From Candidatus Neomicrothrix sp. UBA2110 (GTDB lineage: Bacteria > Actinomycetota > Acidimicrobiia > Acidimicrobiales > Poriferisodalaceae): 5,694 nucleotides of DNA. This document shows positions 1-5,694 of the stretch, in pieces (the stretch's first letter is position 1; the number at the start of each line of letters is the position of its first letter). Under the pieces are notes generated by a model. It saw nothing but the letters and a program-made list of their open reading frames with translations, had not been told where the DNA came from and ran no database searches. Location of the stretch: assembly GCA_002331465.1 (NCBI GenBank), contig DCYM01000037.1, positions 1 to 5,694 on the forward strand. Direction: 5' to 3'. The position numbers and the translations under genes are program-made.

Positions 1-1
1 G

Positions 2-736
2 GCTCCAGTCACCATTGCGGGGGCCGTGGTTCTACAAAACGCCGAAGCGCTCGCTGGCATTGCATACACGCAAGTAGTGCGTGCCGGCTCACCGGTGGCT
101 TACGGTGGATTCACCTCCAACGTGGATATGAGGTCGGGCAGCCCAGCTTTTGGAACACCTGAATATTGGAAAGCATGCCTTCTAGGTGGTCAGCTGGCCC
201 GCCGCTACGGTCTCCCGTACCGGTCCTCGAATGTCAACGCGTCCAACAGCGTTGACGCCCAATCGGCATACGAAAGCACGATCGCAATCTGGGGCGCAGT
301 GATGGGCGGCGTGAACTTGCTACTACACGGAGCAGGTTGGCTCGAGGGAGGATTGTTGACCTCATACGAAAAGTTCGTGATCGACGCCGATCTCTTGAAC
401 ATGGTTACTGAAATGTTGCGCCCGATCACGGTCGACGATGCCGCCTTGGCAGTTGACGCAATCGCTGAAGTGGGGCCAGGAGGTCATTTCTTCGGCTCGT
501 CTCATACACAAGAACGTTACGCTTCGGAACATTTTCAACCCATGGTTTCAGCGTGGAGTAACTACGAAACTTGGGACGAAAATGGTCGTCTGGAAGCACA
601 CCAGCGAGCCGAACGTCTGGCACACCAGATAATCGCCGCCCACGAGGAACCTCCGATGCCTGAAAATCGTTTGGCTGAGCTCAACGAGTTTCTAGAGCGG
701 CGAGTAAGGGAGGGTGGAGTTGAAACTGACTTCTGA
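2..736 (+). CDS. MttB-family (COG5598) methyltransferase, non-pyrrolysine type, C-terminal part (5' truncated by window edge)
   Basis: The reading frame is open from base 2 to the TGA at 734-736, giving 244 residues, about half of a family member (roughly 480-520 aa). GTG at 26 is only an internal codon, because family sequence continues upstream of it. Family-typical stretches are GGFTSNVDMRSGSPAFGTPEY, QLARRYGLPYRSSN and HGAGWLEGG, followed by the conserved YEKFVIDADLLNM segment. Known of the family: MttB uses pyrrolysine to pass a methyl group from trimethylamine to a corrinoid protein, while non-pyrrolysine relatives such as MtgB demethylate glycine betaine or other quaternary amines. The segment that aligns, from memory, with the pyrrolysine site reads Asn-Val at about 230-235 and has no in-frame TAG. 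A quaternary amine is therefore a better guess than trimethylamine. No partner corrinoid protein is visible. It is the first visible gene of the operon, 18 bases before the next start. Family call is firm; substrate is unknown. Confidence 0.9.
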   Translation, partial: APVTIAGAVVLQNAEALAGIAYTQVVRAGSPVAYGGFTSNVDMRSGSPAFGTPEYWKACLLGGQLARRYGLPYRSSNVNASNSVDAQSAYESTIAIWGAVMGGVNLLLHGAGWLEGGLLTSYEKFVIDADLLNMVTEMLRPITVDDAALAVDAIAEVGPGGHFFGSSHTQERYASEHFQPMVSAWSNYETWDENGRLEAHQRAERLAHQIIAAHEEPPMPENRLAELNEFLERRVREGGVETDF

Positions 737-738
737 TC

Positions 739-744
739 AAGGAA
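739..744 (+). promoter_or_regulatory. Ribosome binding site for the FAD/GcvT dehydrogenase gene
   Basis: AAGGAA lies 10 bases before the ATG at 755, inside the 18-base gap after the methyltransferase stop. The match to the Shine-Dalgarno core is moderate. The gap leaves no room for a separate promoter, so the gene is probably read from the upstream transcript. Confidence 0.6.
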
Positions 745-754
745 ACCGACATTT

Positions 755-3298
755 ATGGTAGATCTTCCTCGCGAAACGCAAGTCGTTGTAATCGGTGGCG
801 GTGTTGTGGGAGCCAGCGTGCTGTACCACTTAACAAAAGCCGGATGGACCGATGTGGTGCTACTTGAGCGAACAGAACTGACCGCGGGGTCGACGTGGCA
901 CTCAGCGGGCGGAATGCACACGCTCAACGGAGACCCCAACGTCGCAAAGCTCCAGCAGTACACCATCGAGTTGTACAAGGAAATTGAAGAAGTCTCAGGC
1001 CAAGACTGTGGCATTACGATCACTGGCGGAATCATGCTCGCCGACGACGAACGGCGAATGGATTGGTTACGCAACGCTCACGCTCGCGGGCGTTATTTGG
1101 GAATGGAAACCGAGCTCTTATCGGTGACAGAAGCGAAAGAGCTACTGCCCATCTTTGATGAGAAATATTTTGTTGGAGCGATGTACGACGCTCACGAAGG
1201 ACACGTCGATCCCTCTGGCGTGACGCATGCCTTCGCGAAGGCAGCCCGCGATAACGGTGCGCAGGTCCATCGCGACACGTGGGTGCGAGCTCTCGACCGG
1301 GACTCTGACGGCATTTGGCAAGTCCACACGATTCGAACCAGCACCGGTGAAGACCTGGGAACAATTTCATGTGAACACGTGGTCAACGCTGGTGGGTTAT
1401 GGGCACGCGAAGTCGGGCGGATGGTCGGAATCGATCTACCTGTGCTGGCGATGGAACACACTTATATTCTTACCGAAGACCTCCCCGAAGTCGCGGCGTA
1501 TAACGAAGCAACCGGCCACCAAGTTCTTCACAGCATTGACTTCGGTGGCGAAATCTACATGCGTCAAGAAGGCGGCGGGCTTCTTCTCGGCACGTACGAA
1601 CACGATGGTCGTCCCTGGTCGCCCCAGCAAACGCCATGGGACTTCGGGATGCAACTTCTCGCACCCGATCTTGATCACATAGCAGCAAACCTCGACGTGG
1701 GATTCGCTCATTTTCCGATATTCGCTGAGGCCGGTTTGCGGCAGGTGGTTAATGGTCCTTTTACTTTTTCGCCGGATGGGAATCCACTTCTTGGACCTGT
1801 GCGCGGACTTCCTGGGTACTGGTGTGCTTGCGCTGTGATGGCTGGGCTATCCCAGGGAGGTGGGGTGGGGTTAGCGTTAGCTAATTGGATGACGAGTGGT
1901 GACCCAGGGTTTGACATTTGGGGCATGGATGTCAGCCGGTACGGTGATTTCGCGACCTCTTCGTTCACCAAGGCCAAGGTAAAGGAGAATTATGGTCGGC
2001 GATTTCGGATCACGTACCCGAACGAATTCCTCCCTGTGGCGCGGCCTTTACAAACCACAGCAGCCCACGACCGCTGGGTCGAACAAAATGCCGTGTGGGG
2101 AAACTCATTCGGCCTTGAAACACCTCGATGGTTTCAAGAGAAAGATTCGCTGCCAGTTGAGGAACTCACATGGTACCGCTCGAACTCGTGGGATTCCGTT
2201 GCTAGAGAAAGCGGTGCCGTTCGAAACGGAGTCGGCGTGGTTGAGACGTCAGGGTTTGCGAAATTCGAATTCGGAGGGCCTGGAGCCCGTGGTTTCCTTG
2301 CATGGATTCTTGCGGGTCGCATCCCACAACACGGTCGCCTGTCGCTCACTCCGATGGTCAATGTGAATGGCGGGCTGATAGGGGATTTAACCGTTGGGTG
2401 CCTTGCTCCGGCTATTGGTCAACCAGAAGGACCGCTAGACACGGTCGTGGGTGGCGCCACGTCCAACACGGAAGTTTCGGAGCGATTTTTTGTGTTCGGT
2501 TCGGGCATCGCCGAACGGTATTACGAACGTTATTTCGACGCGATGCTTGCCGCGTGGGCGGGTGATGAGGCTTGGTATCGCACATGTGGCTACGAACTCG
2601 CTGGTTTATCAATAGCTGGTCCTAAAAGCCGACAATTACTGGAGCGTTGCGTCACTGTTGACGTTTCCAATGATTCGTTTCCGTTCATGAAGTTCCAGAG
2701 ATTAGAGGTGGGACTAGCCCCAACTATTGCGGGCAGACTCACCTTTACTGGTGACCTTGGCTACGAATTCTGGGTGCCTTCGAGTTACCAGCGTTACTTG
2801 TTTGACTTACTGATGGAGAATGGGCGTGACCTCGGAATTCAACCCTTTGGGGCCGATGCCTTAGAAAGCCTTCGCCTCGAAAAAAGCTTTGGTTCGTGGG
2901 CTCGCGAATACCGCCCCATCTACGATCCCTTTGAGGCGGGCCTGGACCGCTTTATCGACTTAAATCGTGTCTTCGTTGGAGCCGCGGCGCTGTCAACGAT
3001 TAACGCCCGCGAGTCGCGGAAATCCCTGCGCACTTGGGTGGTCAATGTTCCCGAAGGGCCCGAGGCAGCTGATGTCGTCGGTGACGAACCGATTTGGTAC
3101 GAGAGTGAAGTGGTTGGCTGGGTGACGTCAGGGGGTTACGCCCATCATTCAGGTCAATCGGTGGCATTGGGCTACATTCCCACCGAATTATCATCTCTTT
3201 CGGAGGGTTGGTACATCGAAATTCTTGGCGTGATGCGAACCGCCGTCATGCTCATGGAGCCGCTGTTCGACCCCCTCGGCGAACGTATGAGGAGTTGA
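755..3298 (+). CDS. Dimethylglycine/sarcosine dehydrogenase-like flavoprotein (FAD oxidoreductase fused to GcvT domains)
   Basis: Complete, 847 aa, the usual length for this family (about 800-860). Domains in order: FAD-binding DAO domain (about 9-375), with the dinucleotide loop GGGVVG at 14-19 and the ribose-binding acid Glu38; a linker typical of these enzymes (about 378-432); GcvT aminomethyltransferase domain (about 435-730); GcvT C-terminal barrel (about 738-835). His49 in STWHSAGG matches the histidine that carries covalent FAD in dimethylglycine dehydrogenase. Asp544 in GGLIGDLTV fits the conserved GcvT/dimethylglycine oxidase catalytic aspartate. Other family marks are GDLGYEFWVP (666-675) and the GADALESLRLEK helix (699-710). 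Known chemistry: oxidative N-demethylation of a methylated glycine, with the one-carbon unit captured on tetrahydrofolate as 5,10-methylene-THF. There is no signal peptide, so it is probably cytoplasmic. About 24 extra residues seem to follow Leu550, just after Asp544. Only one base separates it from the next gene. Exact substrate (dimethylglycine, sarcosine or another N-methyl compound) is not resolved. Confidence 0.9.
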   Translation: MVDLPRETQVVVIGGGVVGASVLYHLTKAGWTDVVLLERTELTAGSTWHSAGGMHTLNGDPNVAKLQQYTIELYKEIEEVSGQDCGITITGGIMLADDERRMDWLRNAHARGRYLGMETELLSVTEAKELLPIFDEKYFVGAMYDAHEGHVDPSGVTHAFAKAARDNGAQVHRDTWVRALDRDSDGIWQVHTIRTSTGEDLGTISCEHVVNAGGLWAREVGRMVGIDLPVLAMEHTYILTEDLPEVAAYNEATGHQVLHSIDFGGEIYMRQEGGGLLLGTYEHDGRPWSPQQTPWDFGMQLLAPDLDHIAANLDVGFAHFPIFAEAGLRQVVNGPFTFSPDGNPLLGPVRGLPGYWCACAVMAGLSQGGGVGLALANWMTSGDPGFDIWGMDVSRYGDFATSSFTKAKVKENYGRRFRITYPNEFLPVARPLQTTAAHDRWVEQNAVWGNSFGLETPRWFQEKDSLPVEELTWYRSNSWDSVARESGAVRNGVGVVETSGFAKFEFGGPGARGFLAWILAGRIPQHGRLSLTPMVNVNGGLIGDLTVGCLAPAIGQPEGPLDTVVGGATSNTEVSERFFVFGSGIAERYYERYFDAMLAAWAGDEAWYRTCGYELAGLSIAGPKSRQLLERCVTVDVSNDSFPFMKFQRLEVGLAPTIAGRLTFTGDLGYEFWVPSSYQRYLFDLLMENGRDLGIQPFGADALESLRLEKSFGSWAREYRPIYDPFEAGLDRFIDLNRVFVGAAALSTINARESRKSLRTWVVNVPEGPEAADVVGDEPIWYESEVVGWVTSGGYAHHSGQSVALGYIPTELSSLSEGWYIEILGVMRTAVMLMEPLFDPLGERMRS
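3289..3294 (+). promoter_or_regulatory. Ribosome binding site for the DddP-like gene, inside the upstream coding end
   Basis: GAGGAG sits 5 bases before the ATG at 3300 and lies within the last codons of the dehydrogenase gene, whose TGA is 3296-3298. This strong site fixes the start and, with a one-base gap between genes, suggests translational coupling. Confidence 0.8.
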
Positions 3299-3299
3299 G

Positions 3300-4649
3300 A
3301 TGTCAGAAACAAAAGCCGAGCGGATGCGAGGTGCACTCTCGCGCCACGCCGCCTCACAAACGATTCAGCGGATAGGGGATGGTTCACAAGAATTCAAAGC
3401 CGCAGCAAACGAAGGCCACCATCTCAACATCGGTCCAGGTGAGCCGTGCATCTCGGAATGGTCAGCGGCGGGGTTAGCGCTACCCGACTTACCAGCGATG
3501 CGTCAGTACCGTCTCGACAGACTCGTCGAACAGCTCAAAAAGTTCGACTATGGCGGAATCCTCTTATTTGATCCGCTCAATGTGAGATATGCCACCGATA
3601 CCACCAACATGCAGTTGTGGGTGATGCACAACGGCGCCAGATATGCCTATGTGTCAACTGACGGACACGTAATTGTTTGGGATTACACGAATACCGAATT
3701 CTTGAATGGCCACAGTCATGTTGTTGACGAGGTAAGACCGGCGGTCGGTGTTAGCTATTTTTTTTGTGGGTCGAGGTATCAAGCAATTGCCACCAGATGG
3801 GCGGATGAAATCGCATCGGTGGTGAAACACCACCAAAGAGGGAATTCTCGCCTCGCTGTCGACATGCTCCACGGACCAGGGCACCAACTCCTCGCTCAGT
3901 TAGGAATTGAGGTGGGGTTTGGGTACGAGGTGATGGAGGAAGCACGTCGCATCAAAGGAACCGAGGAGATCAAAGCAATGCGTTGCGCCGTACACGCCTG
4001 CGAAATGAGCATGAAAGATATGAGAGACGCCATACACCCGGGAATGACTGAACGCGACGTCTGGTCGGTGCTCCACGCGGGAAACATTCGACGGGCCGGT
4101 GAGTGGATCGAGACTCAACTGTTGGCATCGGGGCCTAGAACTAACCCATGGATGCAGGAGGCCAGTAGTCGACCCATCGTAAAGGGCGATCTGCTCGCCT
4201 ACGACACTGACTTAGTTGGTGCCTACGGAATGATGTGCGATATCTCACGCACACTCATCGTGGGCGACACCCAACCCAACCCAAAACAATCGGACCTTCA
4301 TTCGATAGCGAGTGAGGTGATCGAAAACAACTTCGCATTGCTGACCCCAGGTCGATCATTCCGGGAGTTGACGTATGACGCGATGCTCCCGGATCCAGCT
4401 TCCTACAGGCATTATTCGTGTCTTTTTCACGGTGTCGGTCAATGCGATGAATTCCCGATCATCGTGATGCCAGACGTATGGGCCGACTTTGGTTGCGAAG
4501 GGACCCTCGAGGCAGGAATGGTGTTGACGGTTGAGTCATTTGTGGGCCGACGAGATGGAGGCGAGGGTGTAAAACTCGAGATACAGGCCCTTGTCACTGA
4601 GCATGGTCCTGAACGGCTCGATTTTTCCTCCCTGGAATTATCGGGCTAA
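3300..4649 (+). CDS. dddP: DddP-family DMSP lyase (M24 metallopeptidase fold)
   Basis: Complete, 449 aa; characterised DddP proteins are about 445 aa. Layout: N-terminal M24-type domain (about 65-210) with family stretches RLDRLV, FDPLNVRYATDTTNMQLW (90-107) and VIVWDYTN, then the pita-bread metal domain (about 220-435). Putative metal ligands are Asp302, Asp304, Asp314, His377, Glu412 and Glu427. Their spacing (+2, +10, +63, +35, +15) matches, apart from one residue, the ligands I recall for Ruegeria DddP (D295, D297, D307, H371, E406, E421). The DxD pair is a DddP mark not seen in ordinary M24 peptidases. Tyr372 and Asp383, in HGVGQCDE, fall where DddP has its active-site Tyr366 and catalytic base Asp377. 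Known reaction: DMSP to dimethyl sulfide plus acrylate, in the cytoplasm. The start is set by GAGGAG five bases upstream. It is the last gene of the operon. A divergent DddP homologue acting on another substrate is possible; a plain peptidase or creatinase is unlikely. Confidence 0.85.
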   Translation: MSETKAERMRGALSRHAASQTIQRIGDGSQEFKAAANEGHHLNIGPGEPCISEWSAAGLALPDLPAMRQYRLDRLVEQLKKFDYGGILLFDPLNVRYATDTTNMQLWVMHNGARYAYVSTDGHVIVWDYTNTEFLNGHSHVVDEVRPAVGVSYFFCGSRYQAIATRWADEIASVVKHHQRGNSRLAVDMLHGPGHQLLAQLGIEVGFGYEVMEEARRIKGTEEIKAMRCAVHACEMSMKDMRDAIHPGMTERDVWSVLHAGNIRRAGEWIETQLLASGPRTNPWMQEASSRPIVKGDLLAYDTDLVGAYGMMCDISRTLIVGDTQPNPKQSDLHSIASEVIENNFALLTPGRSFRELTYDAMLPDPASYRHYSCLFHGVGQCDEFPIIVMPDVWADFGCEGTLEAGMVLTVESFVGRRDGGEGVKLEIQALVTEHGPERLDFSSLELSG

Positions 4650-5674
4650 CGGCACGCCACGTGCTCTACGAATAGTTCCATCGTACGCATTGCTTCATGT
4701 CCGGATATATCTCCCCACGCAGGACTGATCGTTACATGTTCAATTCCGGATTCGGCAAGAAATCGGTCAAAGTAATCGCGAACACGGCTTGGAGATCCAG
4801 CAATTAGAGATTCGGTTGCATGGGCCTTTTGCACGTCGCCTAGGAAACTGGGAACCAGAGACGGAGGCCACAAGTCATATTTGTGCATTAACTTTGTGAG
4901 ATTTTTATCGAAACGACCCCACGCCCGCTCCCCGATGGCGATCGCCTCTTCATCGGTCGGGGCAACGACAACCCGGCGCAACGTCGAAAGCAACGGAGTG
5001 TGCCCTCCGGCTCCCCCACCGGTGACTTCTTGTCGATAGGCGTCTGCCTGTTTCGCGACGAGTGCAATCGGGCCGGGAAGAATAGTGCTTACACCCAGCT
5101 GGGCGGCAGTACTTAACGTTCCGGGCCGCCACAGAGGTGGATGAGGTTCTTGATACGGGCCAATTTCTAAAGGCCGTTCAGTCGCGGAATAATATTTGCC
5201 GTTGTAACTGAACAGCCCGCCGAGCCCTCCCTCCGCAACACATCGCATTGCTGACAGTACATAATCCAAGATCTCATCGGTTTGTGCCGCTGCCTCTTCG
5301 TTTGGAACACCCCACAGCATCTGTTCGGCCGGACTTATTCCTTTGCCAAAGCCAATTTCGAGACGCCCGTTGCTCAAATGGTCGAGCATGCACAGTTCCT
5401 CATATAGGCGCATGGGGTCATAGAACGGCAGCAAATGGACCAAAGAAGCGACCCGAATATGGTTCGTTCGTTGAATTACTGCGCTAAGGAAAACGTTGAT
5501 ACTGGGAGCAATATCTAGTGGTACGTGGTGGTGTTCTGATTTGAACCAATGGGTGAACCCCGCTTCGTCCGCCCGCTCCGCCAGCGACAAGTGATTCTGG
5601 TAAGAATCACTGACTGATGTCGATGCGTCGTTCTCAAGCTGATCGAATAACGCATAACTGAGCGTTGCGGTCAT
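4646..5674 (-). CDS. LLM class (bacterial luciferase-like) flavin-dependent oxidoreductase
   Basis: 342 aa, the usual length for single-domain luciferase-like monooxygenases (about 320-370). The sequence shows the start typical of the TIM-barrel family (SYALFDQLE), the SEHHH motif at 46-50, the highly conserved HLSNGRLEIGFGKG at 99-112, and a C-terminal GSPSRVRDYFDRFLAESGIEHV-like segment from about 293. Known of the family: enzymes use FMNH2 (some use F420) with O2 to oxygenate or oxidise small substrates; sequence alone does not give the substrate or the cofactor. The ATG at 5672-5674 is chosen because GGAG lies eight bases upstream and the family begins there, though the frame stays open to the window edge. 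The gene converges on the DddP-like gene and overlaps its stop by four bases, so it is a separate transcription unit. DMS monooxygenase DmoA belongs to the same superfamily but to the longer NtaA/SnaA branch, so a DMS role is only speculative. Confidence 0.88.
   Translation of the reverse strand: MTATLSYALFDQLENDASTSVSDSYQNHLSLAERADEAGFTHWFKSEHHHVPLDIAPSINVFLSAVIQRTNHIRVASLVHLLPFYDPMRLYEELCMLDHLSNGRLEIGFGKGISPAEQMLWGVPNEEAAAQTDEILDYVLSAMRCVAEGGLGGLFSYNGKYYSATERPLEIGPYQEPHPPLWRPGTLSTAAQLGVSTILPGPIALVAKQADAYRQEVTGGGAGGHTPLLSTLRRVVVAPTDEEAIAIGERAWGRFDKNLTKLMHKYDLWPPSLVPSFLGDVQKAHATESLIAGSPSRVRDYFDRFLAESGIEHVTISPAWGDISGHEAMRTMELFVEHVACR
5591..5610. repeat. Perfect 7-bp inverted repeat within the luciferase-like gene
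   Basis: GTGATTC at 5591-5597 and GAATCAC at 5604-5610 are exact reverse complements around a six-base spacer. The site is about 65-85 bases into the - strand gene, over residues about 22-28. It could form a small mRNA hairpin or be a two-fold protein site, but a 7-bp repeat inside a gene may well be chance. Confidence 0.4.
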
Positions 5675-5682
5675 TCCAGTAA

Positions 5683-5686
5683 CTCC
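5683..5686 (-). promoter_or_regulatory. Ribosome binding site for the luciferase-like oxidoreductase
   Basis: GGAG on the - strand (CTCC on the + strand), eight bases before the ATG at 5672-5674. It supports that start. The promoter, if separate, lies beyond the right edge of the window. Confidence 0.6.
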
Positions 5687-5694
5687 GGTAACAC

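Noticed and set aside
26..28. GTG as the start of the methyltransferase
   Set aside because: The frame is open back to base 2 with family-like sequence, and the product would lack the N-terminal half of the barrel. The gene is cut by the window edge.
562..1074. 170-codon open frame on the - strand
   Set aside because: It spans the junction of two well-supported + strand genes, and its Ser/Arg-rich translation resembles no family. It is a shadow frame.
1227..1682. 151-codon open frame on the + strand in another phase
   Set aside because: It lies wholly inside the dehydrogenase FAD domain, whose frame gives clear family motifs. The alternative translation has none.
755..3298. DMSP demethylase DmdA
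   Set aside because: DmdA is a stand-alone GcvT-fold protein of about 365 aa. This protein has a full N-terminal FAD oxidoreductase domain, so a dimethylglycine/sarcosine dehydrogenase type fits better.
3758..3765. Run of eight T in the DddP-like gene as a frameshift or phase-variable site
   Set aside because: The frame is intact across it (Tyr-Phe-Phe-Cys) and family motifs continue on both sides. It is a possible slippage or sequencing-error spot but there is no sign of a programmed shift.
3300..4649. Xaa-Pro aminopeptidase, creatinase or ectoine hydrolase
   Set aside because: The M24 fold is shared, but the Asp-x-Asp ligand pair, Asp383 in HGVGQCDE, and the N-terminal FDPLNVRYATDTTNMQLW stretch fit DddP better.
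4652..4664. Small hairpin (GCACG-CCA-CGTGC) just past the DddP-like stop, as a terminator
   Set aside because: The stem is only five base pairs, no T run follows on either strand, and it lies inside the opposing coding sequence.

Overview
The window holds four protein-coding genes packed almost without gaps. Three lie on the + strand in one apparent operon and the fourth converges on them from the - strand. No RNA genes, CRISPR arrays, insertion sequences or integration sites are visible, and no stretch of 300 bases lacks a gene.

Region by region: (1) bases 2-736, the C-terminal half (244 residues) of an MttB/COG5598-family methyltransferase, cut by the left edge; (2) bases 755-3298, a complete 847-residue flavoprotein of the dimethylglycine/sarcosine dehydrogenase type, with an N-terminal FAD oxidoreductase and C-terminal GcvT (folate) domains; (3) bases 3300-4649, a 449-residue M24-fold protein that I assign to the DddP family of DMSP lyases, because all six metal ligands and two active-site residues fall at the DddP spacing; (4) bases 4646-5674 on the - strand, a luciferase-like (LLM class) flavin-dependent oxidoreductase whose stop codon overlaps that of gene 3.

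Working together (inference): MttB-family proteins remove methyl groups from methylated amines, the dehydrogenase/GcvT fusion oxidises N-methyl groups and can pass the one-carbon unit to tetrahydrofolate, and DddP cleaves dimethylsulfoniopropionate (DMSP) to dimethyl sulfide and acrylate. The operon therefore looks like a module for using methylated onium osmolytes (glycine betaine or other betaines, and DMSP) as carbon and one-carbon sources. The luciferase-like enzyme is transcribed towards it and may be unrelated.

Organism: a bacterium of moderate GC content with bacterial Shine-Dalgarno sites. DddP beside betaine/methylamine genes points to a marine heterotroph. The family mix would suit marine Alphaproteobacteria or marine Actinobacteria (for example Acidimicrobiia), and I cannot decide between them from sequence alone. 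The most interesting element is the DddP-like gene translationally coupled to a methylamine-type demethylation pair.
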